DNA from: an uncultured Ruminococcus sp.
GTDB lineage: Bacteria; Bacillota; Clostridia; Lachnospirales; Lachnospiraceae
Length of the DNA: 64,000 nt
Direction: 5' to 3'
NCBI GenBank assembly: GCA_934359255.1
Contig: CAKRLG010000006.1
Location: forward strand, 92,118-156,117
Below the pieces are notes generated by a model. It searched no databases. It was not told the origin of the DNA and saw only the letters and a program-made list of their open reading frames with translations. How positions within the stretch are numbered: the first letter of the stretch is position 1; the number at the start of each line of letters is the position of its first letter. The position numbers were made by a program, and so were the translations under genes. This document shows, piece by piece, positions 1 through 8,249 of this stretch.

Positions 1-4
1 ATGT

Positions 5-88
5 GCAGGAATGGCGGAATTGGCAGACGCGCAGGCTTCAGGTGCCTGTGGTAGCAATATCGTGCGGGTTCAAGTCCCGCTTCCTGCA
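5..88 (+). tRNA. tRNA-Leu (anticodon CAG), copy 1
   Basis: An 84-nt class II tRNA. The 7-bp acceptor stem pairs GCAGGAA with TTCCTGC, followed by discriminator A. The anticodon stem CAGGC/GCCTG closes a 7-nt loop carrying CAG, which reads the Leu codon CUG. There is a variable arm and a canonical GGTTCAAGTCC T-arm. CCA is not encoded. It is identical to the copies at 312 and 5392. A run of seven T follows within 5 nt and may end transcription. Its promoter lies left of the window. Confidence 0.97.
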
Positions 89-237
89 CTATTTTTTTGT
101 GCAGATCTTTTCTCTCCTATTTCTATCTACCATACCCTTCCTGTAATTCCAGATTATACAACTTTCCATAAAAATATCCTTTCCGCATTCCTGTCCACGT
201 ATTCCTAAAATAAATTTTCTTTTTTATCAGAAAACTG

Positions 238-266
238 TTGACAACTTCAACAATTTCATGTATAGT
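238..266 (+). promoter_or_regulatory. Promoter of tRNA-Leu copy 2
   Basis: TTGACA at 238-243 and TATAGT at 261-266, separated by 17 nt, about 45 nt upstream of the tRNA. The rest of 93-311 holds no gene that I can support. Confidence 0.9.
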
Positions 267-311
267 ATGTTTTGTCGATGAGACATATAGAATTTCATAG
301 TTAAAAATTGT

Positions 312-395
312 GCAGGAATGGCGGAATTGGCAGACGCGCAGGCTTCAGGTGCCTGTGGTAGCAATATCGTGCGGGTTCAAGTCCCGCTTCCTGCA
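312..395 (+). tRNA. tRNA-Leu (anticodon CAG), copy 2
   Basis: Identical in all 84 positions to the copy at 5-88: same acceptor stem, CAG anticodon and T-arm, no encoded CCA. It has its own promoter just upstream. It is followed by a T run and then by the 3' end of the convergent zinc-ribbon membrane protein gene, 13 nt away. Confidence 0.97.
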
Positions 396-408
396 CTATT
401 TTTTTCTC

Positions 409-1707
409 TTATTTTACCAAAACCCATTTGGCATTGTCACTCTTCAGGCTGTATCCGCAGAAGGAACAGCAATGATTCTCATCTGGTACAAAGTTGGCTC
501 CACAGGATGGACATTCTTTCTCCATGAAGAAAACGCCGTCTTCGCTTCTTCTTTCCGGGTAACGGGCTCTTTGCATGATAAGTGTTCGCTTCACTTTTTT
601 CGTATATGGATTTCTTCTATCCGGCAAATAGGTCTCGCTTGCACAGACTTTTACCTTTATTTTTGTAATATCTTCTGTGTTGACCACTTTCTTTAAAGTG
701 ATATTTCCGATTCCATAATCCATCAGTTCATCCGATTCTGTTTCATTATAAATGGCATCACCGATGCAGGACCTGAGATAATTCTCCGAGTATCTTACTA
801 TGGAGTCCGCCATCTTTTCCTGTCTGTTTCGGAAAAACTGATTGGATACCAGGATCAGCACAAAAACCAGAAGGGCCACGCCAATTCCTGCTGTCAGAGA
901 AACCTCTGTATCCTCGATCATATACAGACACAAGAATACACAGACATACACAATTCCCATAGATCCTGTCAAAAGCAATGCACGCCGGAGATTGGTACCT
1001 ATGCGCTCATATACCTCAAATCTTTCTGTCTGCCAGTCATAAAACTCACTTCGGATCACACCTCCACAGTACTCACAGACCACCTGCTGACCGGTCAGTT
1101 CCACCGATGCACCACAGGATGGACAGATGATTTTCTGTACGGTGGAATAATAACTTTTTTTCTTCTGGGCACGATCTGAATTTCGAATGTGCCGTGACTG
1201 AAGGATCCGAAGATAGGCATGTTTTCGATAATTTTCATAATGGATTTTCCCATCCTCAGTGGAAATCAGGCGTTCCAGAGCACTGCACTTGATAACAGAT
1301 TCCCTCCATTCTCGTCCATCATTATTCCAGTGTTCAAAATCATTGTCCGGCTGAGTTTCCAGGTCTGTCATCAGAATCTCACGGCACAGCTTCTGCTGAT
1401 TCAGTCGATCGATCTGTCTTACGATATTTTTCCGAAAAGTCATATCCATTCTTGAGGGAAGTCGGTTTTTATCTGCTTTTTCAAGAGGAATCAGGATTCT
1501 CTCGAAGGCCTTCCTTATATCACGGTGTATTCCTGATTTTTGAAGAGGGGTATCGCCGCGCTGTTCCAGCATTCTTTTTATCTTTCCCTTTTTCCGGTTT
1601 TTTGCCAGAAAGACAGAAAAATCGATATCCAGTATCCGTTCACCGATATAAATCCCTAACAAAATGGCAACTGTTGCAGCAAACCACGATGCATCTGATA
1701 GTCCCAT
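409..1707 (-). CDS. Membrane protein with two zinc ribbons (possibly Tim44-like)
   Basis: A 432-residue protein of unknown precise role. It has an N-terminal membrane segment (about residues 7-24) and a basic cytosolic stretch. A first zinc ribbon follows (CPSCG, then CEYCG near 195-217), then a pair of membrane segments near 247-290, a soluble domain of about 100 residues, and a C-terminal zinc ribbon (CPSCG...CSFCG). The soluble domain between the last membrane segment and the second ribbon resembles the Tim44-like domains seen in similar Clostridia proteins, but I infer this from architecture rather than an alignment. It is the last gene of a four-gene leftward group and starts 20 bp after the DUF3592-like gene. 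A binding or scaffold role at the membrane is more likely than catalysis. Confidence 0.75.
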   Translation of the reverse strand: MGLSDASWFAATVAILLGIYIGERILDIDFSVFLAKNRKKGKIKRMLEQRGDTPLQKSGIHRDIRKAFERILIPLEKADKNRLPSRMDMTFRKNIVRQIDRLNQQKLCREILMTDLETQPDNDFEHWNNDGREWRESVIKCSALERLISTEDGKIHYENYRKHAYLRILQSRHIRNSDRAQKKKSYYSTVQKIICPSCGASVELTGQQVVCEYCGGVIRSEFYDWQTERFEVYERIGTNLRRALLLTGSMGIVYVCVFLCLYMIEDTEVSLTAGIGVALLVFVLILVSNQFFRNRQEKMADSIVRYSENYLRSCIGDAIYNETESDELMDYGIGNITLKKVVNTEDITKIKVKVCASETYLPDRRNPYTKKVKRTLIMQRARYPERRSEDGVFFMEKECPSCGANFVPDENHCCSFCGYSLKSDNAKWVLVK

Positions 1708-1727
1708 ATGTCGCCTCCCATTTCATG

Positions 1728-2273
1728 TTATCTATTTCTATTTTTATCCTTATTTTTCTTTTTTTGTGATTCTTCACCGTTTTCCGGTTCTTTCTTGAAC
1801 ATCTCAGCTATGAAGATTGCTGCAAAACCTGCTCCAAGGATAATAGCTACACAGCTGAACAGGAATTCCAGTGGATCTCTGTCCGGCGCAATTTTATATT
1901 TTCCTTTTGACGTTCTGTAAACTTCCACGTCGATATCGTCCCCTTTATTGATCTCCTCATCATTCCAGCAGTATACGGTGTCTCTGTCTTGGTAGGTTTC
2001 TCCATCGATCTCAAAAGTAACTTTCACTCTGTATTCCCGTAATTCTCTTTCACGATGATATCCATCCTCATCCTTGTCTTTATTTACGACTTCTCTGCAA
2101 TATCCGACAACAGCCGAAACCTCCCGAATATCCGTACTGTTTTTATACTCATGGCTCGCTATCCTGCTTGAGACCACACCATAGATTCCTGCACCACACA
2201 CAACAAGTCCCACCAGGATACCCAATAGAATAATTTTTATATCTTTCTTCTTACCATTTTTTGCACTACTCAT
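1728..2273 (-). CDS. DUF3592-like membrane protein
   Basis: A 181-residue protein with two membrane segments (about residues 13-35 and 135-155) enclosing an extracytoplasmic beta-rich domain. That domain contains YRVKVTFEIDGETY and ends in a DIDVEVYRTSKGKY-like stretch, the pattern of DUF3592 proteins. The ATG at 2273 is chosen because GGAGG lies 7 nt upstream; an upstream in-frame ATG would precede this site. The C-terminus is charged and Lys-rich. The function is unknown. It sits between a lipoprotein gene and a zinc-ribbon membrane protein gene in one transcriptional direction, suggesting a shared envelope role. Confidence 0.75.
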   Translation of the reverse strand: MSSAKNGKKKDIKIILLGILVGLVVCGAGIYGVVSSRIASHEYKNSTDIREVSAVVGYCREVVNKDKDEDGYHRERELREYRVKVTFEIDGETYQDRDTVYCWNDEEINKGDDIDVEVYRTSKGKYKIAPDRDPLEFLFSCVAIILGAGFAAIFIAEMFKKEPENGEESQKKKNKDKNRNR

Positions 2274-2337
2274 CGCTGTCCCTCCTTCCATTCTTTATAT
2301 ACTCTCTGAATCTTTATCATGTCGGTTTCTCAAAACA

Positions 2338-3600
2338 TTATCCATAGGTTCTGATGGCCTCCAGAAGCTGTGTATCATTTTGATTGAACGGCATGCTTGC
2401 GTTTTCTGTCTCATTTTCCAGAAGCAGTCCCGCGCCGCTGTATACAGAATACACACAGAATGTTTCTGACCAGGTAACCGGGTCTTCGCCCTTCTGATAC
2501 CATTCGCCACCGGTTCGTGTCGCCTCCATTGTCAGATACGTTCTCCCCTTCTCCTGTAAACAGCTCCAGGTTCCTTCATAAACCTCTGTTTCTGTATCAT
2601 CGTAGTCCTCTTCGTCTACGCCATATTCTCTTTCACACCAGGAAATGTGTAATTTCCCACCTTTGCGAAATTCCAGAAAATAGTTTCCATAACTATCCGT
2701 GCTCCCCATCGCTATCTGAAGTTCCCAGCTTGTGCCTGCCAGATCCTTCTCCTTCAGATTCATACTGACATCTCCGTACCATCCTCCAAATCTGCTGGCA
2801 CCACAGGCAGCATAATCTGTAAAATCCTTAGCCTGAGGTTCATCCGACTCAGTTACAGGAATTGCCACGCGTCCAAGCATATCCATCATGGGGTACCAGT
2901 CTGCCTGATAGCCGGCTTCTGTTCCCATGGTGATCATAGCCGTAGCATAGCCTCCCACTCCGTTACACATCACAAGATAAGGTTCTCCGGTCTCGGAGGA
3001 ATACAGCTGTCCCACTTCGTCCATCTCAAAAGTCTCAAAGTTCATCCTCTGTTCTATGATCTCCACCGGATCTTCGCCGCTTCTTGGAACGACACAAAAC
3101 AGCTGTCCGGCTTCGTTTCCAATGATTCTTTCTTCAGGAATCATCTTTACAAATGGATATTCCTCCGAAAAATCCGGGAAGTTTTCTTCGATCCATTCCG
3201 GTATCCGGTCTGCATAAGATTCGTCCACTTCTCCAAGAAAGGCCACTCCAAAGTTCTGAAGGGTTCCTTCCATGCTCTGGCGGAAAGTTTCCAGCGACTT
3301 CTCTGCTTTCTGTTCTTCTGTCTCTTCTTTCTTTTCCGGTTCCGGAGTAGTCTCCGGTTCTTCCGGCTGTTCCGGTTCCTCTGTAGTGGAACTGTCTTTT
3401 ATTTCCGGTTTCCCGGCCTTGTTGGCTTTGATAGGAACCGGTTCCGTATCCTCATTCTCCGGAAGTTCTCCGTCTGCCGTCCGTCCATTCACCATGCCGT
3501 CCCCGTCTTTCTTATCGATACATCCGGTAAATACAGTCAACGACACAATACAGAGCATTCCTGTAAGAAGGGATCTGAGCAGTATATTTTTATTTTTCAC
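2338..3600 (-). CDS. Lipoprotein of unknown function
   Basis: A 420-residue lipoprotein. The signal peptide ends in a lipobox (VFTGC, Cys 27), followed by an acidic Pro/Glu/Thr-rich linker of about 70 residues. The body appears to have two parts: a mixed alpha/beta domain (about 100-255), and a C-terminal domain rich in aromatic residues that begins with LAGTSWELQIAMGS and reads like a small lipocalin-type beta barrel (fold inferred only). The start is GTG, with GGGGG 8 nt upstream. It is likely anchored to the outer face of the membrane. No catalytic motif was recognised. Confidence 0.75.
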   Translation of the reverse strand: MKNKNILLRSLLTGMLCIVSLTVFTGCIDKKDGDGMVNGRTADGELPENEDTEPVPIKANKAGKPEIKDSSTTEEPEQPEEPETTPEPEKKEETEEQKAEKSLETFRQSMEGTLQNFGVAFLGEVDESYADRIPEWIEENFPDFSEEYPFVKMIPEERIIGNEAGQLFCVVPRSGEDPVEIIEQRMNFETFEMDEVGQLYSSETGEPYLVMCNGVGGYATAMITMGTEAGYQADWYPMMDMLGRVAIPVTESDEPQAKDFTDYAACGASRFGGWYGDVSMNLKEKDLAGTSWELQIAMGSTDSYGNYFLEFRKGGKLHISWCEREYGVDEEDYDDTETEVYEGTWSCLQEKGRTYLTMEATRTGGEWYQKGEDPVTWSETFCVYSVYSGAGLLLENETENASMPFNQNDTQLLEAIRTYG

Positions 3601-3646
3601 ACATGTTTCCCCCTTTATGAAAGATTTTGAGCTTACATAAGATAGA

Positions 3647-3669
3647 TCGGGAGGGATGAACCCTCCCGA
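3647..3669. other. GC-rich hairpin between two lipoprotein genes
   Basis: A perfect 9-bp stem (TCGGGAGGG / CCCTCCCGA) with a 5-nt ATGAA loop, in the 138-bp gap between two leftward lipoprotein genes. No T run follows on the minus strand, so it looks more like an mRNA-stability or partial-termination element than a full intrinsic terminator. Confidence 0.6.
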
Positions 3670-3720
3670 TGCACTGCGAAGAGATTATCACCTGGACAAT
3701 CGGTTATTCTTCATTGTAAT

Positions 3721-3740
3721 TGTTCAGTACCTTCACAGTT
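3721..3740. repeat. 20-nt 3'-UTR repeat, copy 1
   Basis: The same 20-nt motif (TGTTCAGTAC then CTTCACAGTT) recurs at 5601-5620 with 19 of 20 matches. In both places it lies directly beyond the stop codon of a leftward gene. The outer 6 nt can pair, weakly here because of a G-U pair. Confidence 0.6.
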
Positions 3741-5076
3741 ACTCTTTATTTATCAAAGCTTCATAGGTGTGGGACATCAGGAAATGCCCCGGATCATCCT
3801 CGGTCATATTTTCCATGATATTCTTTAAGCTTTCTTTTGAAGCATCATCTCCACGCTCCATGATATATTTCATTGCGATTTCTCTTCCTCTTCTGTCTGC
3901 ATCCTGATCCGCTACGATATCCAGCATCAGATTATTAATTTCTGCCTCATCAAAATAGGTGGCTTCTTTCTTCCAGTCTTCATAGCTGGTGCCCATGCTG
4001 GAAGCACTTCTGAATGCTCCAACCGTTGTCCAATATGGAATATCTCCGTTACGTGGCTTCTGTGACAGATAATCTATCGTTATGCGATATGCCCTTTCAT
4101 TGGTATATCTATGGCTGGGGTAATCATACCACATATAGGTCAGGGAAGTGATGCACGCATCGTGGAACTGAACCTGACTGCTGTCCTTCAGAACTTCCTC
4201 CAGCGGATCGATCACCCGGTCATCGTGGAGTCTTCCGGCATACTTATATGCACATGTTCTTACTTCCTCATCCTCATCACCCATCAGTTTGAGAATGGCA
4301 TCTACCATGCCGTCAATACCCATAGCCCATTCAGATCCTATAGCAAGGGCTGCCTGCTTCCGGACATTGGCATTTTCATGCTCGGTCATATTCAAAACGA
4401 ACTCTGCAACCGCCGGATTACTCACGGCACCTCCAAGGCTTCTTAAAGCGGCAAATAATACAACAGGTTCTGTTTCCTTGGCCAATACTTCTTCTGCCAT
4501 CTTTTCTTCCTCACTGCTTGTGCCAAACAGGCCTCCGATCGTGGTGAATGCATAGGCGCGAACGTTGGCATTTTCACTGTGGAGCATGTTATCCCTGATT
4601 GTTGTGGTATATGGAATCTTGCATCCATCATCCTTGAGGATTTTGAAAGCCTCATCGGTAATATTTTCTTCTCTACTATAAAAGTCTTCTTTATAGTTTG
4701 TATAAGCATAGGTAGAATAGAGTGCCAGTGCTTCGTCTTCTGTGATATTTTTCACATCTTTGATACGATCTATCAGATCCTGAGCAGACATACTTTCGTA
4801 TTCTTTTTTCGTAACCTGTGCCGGTTCATAATCATCGTCCGAGAAATCTGTTTCGTTCTCGGTATCCGTGTCTTTATCTGATTCTTTGGTTTCTTTGTCC
4901 TCCTTGGGTACCGGCGTTTTAGGCGGAGCATCCGTTTCTGCAGAATCGTCTCCGGTATCTGTCGTTTCTACTCCTGCAGTTGTGTCTTTATCCTTGTTTC
5001 CGTCCTTTCCACAGCCTATAGGCATCGCCAGCATAGCTGCGATCAGCAGCATACTAATCACTTTTTTCCTCATCAT
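3739..5076 (-). CDS. HEAT-repeat lipoprotein
   Basis: A 445-residue lipoprotein. The signal peptide ends in MPIGC (Cys 22), followed by an acidic, Thr-rich linker to about residue 90. A set of helical HEAT-like repeats follows, with recognisable units around NVRAYAFTTIGGLFG, NANVRKQAALAIGSEW and DEEVRTCAYKYAGRLHD. HEAT solenoids bind proteins, so a scaffold or sensor role on the outer membrane face is likely. The ATG at 5076 is preferred over longer alternatives because GGAGG lies 7 nt upstream and the signal peptide then begins correctly. It is the first gene of the four-gene leftward group. The 240-bp region upstream is AT-rich, but I could not assign a clear promoter. Confidence 0.8.
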   Translation of the reverse strand: MMRKKVISMLLIAAMLAMPIGCGKDGNKDKDTTAGVETTDTGDDSAETDAPPKTPVPKEDKETKESDKDTDTENETDFSDDDYEPAQVTKKEYESMSAQDLIDRIKDVKNITEDEALALYSTYAYTNYKEDFYSREENITDEAFKILKDDGCKIPYTTTIRDNMLHSENANVRAYAFTTIGGLFGTSSEEEKMAEEVLAKETEPVVLFAALRSLGGAVSNPAVAEFVLNMTEHENANVRKQAALAIGSEWAMGIDGMVDAILKLMGDEDEEVRTCAYKYAGRLHDDRVIDPLEEVLKDSSQVQFHDACITSLTYMWYDYPSHRYTNERAYRITIDYLSQKPRNGDIPYWTTVGAFRSASSMGTSYEDWKKEATYFDEAEINNLMLDIVADQDADRRGREIAMKYIMERGDDASKESLKNIMENMTEDDPGHFLMSHTYEALINKE

Positions 5077-5316
5077 AAAGATTCCTCCTTTCGTTTCTGC
5101 AAAACTTTTTTCTATGATCGATCTTACCTTTTCTATAATTATATTAAACAATATAAAAACAATTTTCACTATTACTTGTGTTAGTTACCGACATTTGTTT
5201 GTCTGTTTTCTTCCGGAAAATGTTTTTACAGATAATTTTCACAAGTCGTCGGAATACATTATTCACTTACATATCTCATAAGAGTTCTTTGTTTTCTATA
5301 TTTTTTTAAAAAACTG

Positions 5317-5345
5317 TTGACAATCAGTATTTTTTCCTGTATAGT
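5317..5345 (+). promoter_or_regulatory. Promoter of tRNA-Leu copy 3
   Basis: TTGACA at 5317-5322 and TATAGT at 5340-5345 with a 17-nt spacer, 46 nt before the tRNA. It has the same boxes and spacing as the copy at 238-266, so tRNA and promoter seem to have been duplicated together. Confidence 0.9.
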
Positions 5346-5391
5346 AAACTATGTTGTTGAGATGCAACAAAAACTTCATAATAAAAGATGT

Positions 5392-5475
5392 GCAGGAATG
5401 GCGGAATTGGCAGACGCGCAGGCTTCAGGTGCCTGTGGTAGCAATATCGTGCGGGTTCAAGTCCCGCTTCCTGCA
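5392..5475 (+). tRNA. tRNA-Leu (anticodon CAG), copy 3
   Basis: Identical to the copies at 5-88 and 312-395. It lies 5 kb from copy 2, with four leftward envelope genes between them. A run of seven T follows 4 nt after the 3' end, and the alpha-glucosidase gene converges on it. Confidence 0.97.
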
Positions 5476-5533
5476 CTATTTTTTTGTCTTTGTACAGGCT
5501 GGCTTCTGTTCTATATTTATTTTCTGCAATCGT

Positions 5534-5580
5534 AAAAAGATCGCTGCATTCACATTTTTCTGTAAACACAGCGACCTTTT
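5534..5580 (-). terminator. Terminator of the alpha-glucosidase gene
   Basis: Stem TCGCTG/CAGCGA extended by AAAAG/CTTTT around one mismatch, with a T run on the minus strand. It lies 46 bp beyond the stop codon at 5626. Confidence 0.75.
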
Positions 5581-5600
5581 CTTTCATCTCTTATTATAAC

Positions 5601-5620
5601 TGTTCAGTACCCTCACAGTT
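5601..5620. repeat. 20-nt 3'-UTR repeat, copy 2
   Basis: 19 of 20 matches to 3721-3740. It lies 5 bp beyond the stop of the alpha-glucosidase gene and upstream of its terminator hairpin. The outer bases AACTGT/ACAGTT pair exactly, so it can form a small hairpin in the mRNA tail. Confidence 0.6.
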
Positions 5621-5625
5621 TCCTT

Positions 5626-7293
5626 TTATTTTTCAAGCACAAATGCTTCATACGGGCGAATCGTCATCTGTTCTTTGATTTCTCCTTCCGGATAGTTTGC
5701 GATCAGATAACTTCCCTTGCGGAAATCCTCCGGAATCTCTACTGCTACTTCTTTTTCACTGAAGTTACATACCACCAACAGTTTTTCCTCTCCCAGTGTT
5801 CTTGTATACATATAGATTTCTTCGGATTCCGGCAATAACAGATCATAGGTTCCGTATACGATGATCTCATTTTCTTTCCGCAGTGCGATCAGCTTTCTGT
5901 AATAATTAAATACAGAATCCGGATCGTCGACCTGTTTCTTCGCATTGATCTCTTTATAGTTCGGATTGACCATGATCCATGGTTCTGCAGTGGAAAATCC
6001 TGCATAAGCACTGTCATCCCACTGGAACGGTGTTCTCGCATTGTCACGGCTCTTACGGCACAGATAACGCATCATTTCTTCCGCAGTAAATACATGCTGC
6101 TCTTCTACCAGTTCTCTGTAAGCATTGATGCTGTCCAGATCACGGAACTGATCGATCGCTGTAAACGGAACGTTCGTCATGCCAAGTTCTTCTCCCTGAT
6201 ATACATAAGGAGTTCCCTGCATCATATGAATACAGGTTGCCAGCATTTTTGCAGACACATCATGATATTTTGCGGAATCATCGGCATATCTGGATACCGA
6301 ACGTGGCTGATCGTGATTCTCCCAGAACAGACTGTTCCAGGCAATGTCTTCCAGACCTTTCTGCCATTTTGTCAGAACAGCTTTCATCTCACGCAGATCC
6401 ATCTTTTTATCGGTCCATTTGTTATCCGCATCAGCATCCACATCCATATGTTCAAACTGGAATACCATATTCAGCTCTTTTTCATCGCTTCTTGCGTATT
6501 TTTTAGCTTCTTCCAGAGTCACACCGGAACACTCGCCAACGGTAATAGTATCCGCATTGTTTAATACTTTTTCACGCATCTCCTGCAGATATTCATGGAC
6601 ATGAGGACCATTTGCCGGCTCATTGAAGCTTGCGTATCCATTGATTCCCGGCTTTCCATCCGGCAGATCCGGCTTTTTGGAAATCAGACTGATCACATCC
6701 ATACGGAATCCATCTACTCCTTTTTTCAGCCACCAGTTCATCATGTCAAATACGTCTTCCCGGACTTTCGGGTTATCCCAGTTCAGATCCGGCTGTTTTT
6801 TTGAAAACAGATGCAGATAATACATATCTGTTTCTTCATCGTAATCCCATGCCGGACCCGAGAAACAGGAACCCCAGTTATTCGGTTCCTTTCCGTCTTT
6901 TCCTTCTCTCCAGATATAATAGTCGCGATAAGGATTGTCTTTGGACTTTCTGCTCTCCACAAACCACGGATGTTCATCGGAGGTATGATTGACTACCAGA
7001 TCCATCACGATTTTGATTCCATGTTCATGAGCTTTTGCAAGCATCCGGTCAAAATCTTCCATTGTTCCGAACTCAGTCATGATTGCACGATAATCGCTGA
7101 TATCATATCCATTATCATCATTTGGGGACTGATATACCGGGGACAACCAAACAACATTCACACCCAGTTTTTCCAGATACTCCATCTTTTCCGTGATACC
7201 GTTCAGATCACCAATACCATCCCCGTTGCTGTCCTTAAAACTTCTCGGATAAATCTGATATACAATACTTTCTTTCCACCATTTTTTCTCCAT
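5626..7293 (-). CDS. malL: Oligo-1,6-glucosidase / alpha-glucosidase (GH13)
   Basis: A 555-residue cytosolic enzyme (no signal peptide) that hydrolyses alpha-glucosidic bonds in short oligosaccharides such as isomaltose. The GH13 barrel is complete: DLVVNHTSDEHPWF, nucleophile Asp in GVDGFRMDVISL, acid/base Glu in TVGECSG and transition-state Asp in ENHDQPR. Val after the nucleophile (MDVI) is the pattern typical of alpha-1,6-active members; alpha-1,4-active enzymes usually carry a different residue there. A C-terminal beta domain ends in MTIRPYEAFVLEK. The ATG at 7293 is preceded by AGGGAGAG; the upstream in-frame ATG lacks a binding site. It is a single-gene unit with its own terminator. 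Confidence 0.9.
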   Translation of the reverse strand: MEKKWWKESIVYQIYPRSFKDSNGDGIGDLNGITEKMEYLEKLGVNVVWLSPVYQSPNDDNGYDISDYRAIMTEFGTMEDFDRMLAKAHEHGIKIVMDLVVNHTSDEHPWFVESRKSKDNPYRDYYIWREGKDGKEPNNWGSCFSGPAWDYDEETDMYYLHLFSKKQPDLNWDNPKVREDVFDMMNWWLKKGVDGFRMDVISLISKKPDLPDGKPGINGYASFNEPANGPHVHEYLQEMREKVLNNADTITVGECSGVTLEEAKKYARSDEKELNMVFQFEHMDVDADADNKWTDKKMDLREMKAVLTKWQKGLEDIAWNSLFWENHDQPRSVSRYADDSAKYHDVSAKMLATCIHMMQGTPYVYQGEELGMTNVPFTAIDQFRDLDSINAYRELVEEQHVFTAEEMMRYLCRKSRDNARTPFQWDDSAYAGFSTAEPWIMVNPNYKEINAKKQVDDPDSVFNYYRKLIALRKENEIIVYGTYDLLLPESEEIYMYTRTLGEEKLLVVCNFSEKEVAVEIPEDFRKGSYLIANYPEGEIKEQMTIRPYEAFVLEK

Positions 7294-7368
7294 AGTCTTA
7301 TTCTCTCCCTTTAACATTTATCATTTTTGTGTTTTTGCAAAACACCAGATACCTTCATCATAACCGAA

Positions 7369-7393
7369 AAAAGAGGAAAAAACTTCCTCTTTT
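7369..7393 (-). terminator. Terminator after the purine nucleoside phosphorylase gene
   Basis: Stem AAAAGAGGAA/TTCCTCTTTT with a 5-nt loop. Reading leftward, a T run follows. It separates the phosphorylase unit from the alpha-glucosidase gene. Confidence 0.75.
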
Positions 7394-7409
7394 CTCTCTT
7401 TTTTCTATA

Positions 7410-8249
7410 CTATTCTGACTTTTCCTGTTCACCGATTCTCCGAATCACTTCCGTCACCAGTGCGCGGAATTTTGGTGCGACAAGATCGGCGGCTTCCTGT
7501 ACCTCTTTGTGGGACAGTGGCTGAGTAATCATGCCGGCTGCCAAGTTTGAAATAAAGGAAATCCCCAGGATTTTCATTCCCATGTGGTTGGCTGCCACAG
7601 CTTCACATGCTGTACTCATTCCCACAGCATCTGCACCCAGTGTCCGTGCCATGCGTATCTCCGCCGGCGATTCATATGCCGGACCGGTAAACTGCAGATA
7701 GGTTCCTTCCTGAAGCTCTATATTCATTGCTTTGCTGCTCTCCCGGAGGATTTCTCGGTACTCCCTCCGATAAATCTCACTCATATCCGGAAAGCGCGGT
7801 CCCAGGTCTTCCATATTATTTCCAATCAGCGGTGATGGTACAAAACTTGAGATCTGATCCGTAATCATCATCAGATCACCTGCATGGAAGTTTTCATTAA
7901 CACCACCGGCTGCATTGGTCAGGAACAAAATCTCAGCACCCATTTTTTTCATCAGACGTACCGGAAGTACCACATCCTGCATCGGATATCCCTCATAATA
8001 ATGTACCCGTCCCTGCATCATGACAACCGGTACTCCTTCTACTTTTGCAAATACAAACTGACCCTTATGTCCGGCCACTGTAGAATGCGGAAATCCGTCT
8101 ATACTCTCATACGGAATAACTTTTTCCACAATTACATGATCTGCATAATCTCCAAGACCGGATCCCAGGATCAAAGCCAGTTTCGGCACGAAAGGAAGCT
8201 GATCTTTTACTGCCTCATAGCACTGGTTCAGTTTTTCTTCACTCTTCAT
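7410..8249 (-). CDS. punA: Purine nucleoside phosphorylase
   Basis: A 279-residue enzyme of the trimeric PNP family. It splits inosine and guanosine with phosphate to give ribose-1-phosphate and the free base (purine salvage). Family motifs include LILGSGLGDYAD (phosphate loop), HSTVAGHKGQ, GRVHYYEGYPMQDVVLPVR, LTNAAGGVN, the base-binding stretch YLQFTGPAYESPAEIRM, and GADAVGMSTACEAVAANHMG. The long open frame upstream is rejected as start: ATG 8249 has CCTCC (GGAGG on the coding strand) 6 nt before it and gives the normal family length. The start overlaps the stop of the upstream zinc-ribbon gene by 11 bp, so translation is probably coupled. Confidence 0.93.
   Translation of the reverse strand: MKSEEKLNQCYEAVKDQLPFVPKLALILGSGLGDYADHVIVEKVIPYESIDGFPHSTVAGHKGQFVFAKVEGVPVVMMQGRVHYYEGYPMQDVVLPVRLMKKMGAEILFLTNAAGGVNENFHAGDLMMITDQISSFVPSPLIGNNMEDLGPRFPDMSEIYRREYREILRESSKAMNIELQEGTYLQFTGPAYESPAEIRMARTLGADAVGMSTACEAVAANHMGMKILGISFISNLAAGMITQPLSHKEVQEAADLVAPKFRALVTEVIRRIGEQEKSE

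Noticed and set aside
11..527. Short open frames reading MAELADAQASGACGSN across the tRNA genes
   Set aside because: They are translations of tRNA-Leu sequence and recur identically at each tRNA copy. The frame has no ribosome binding site.
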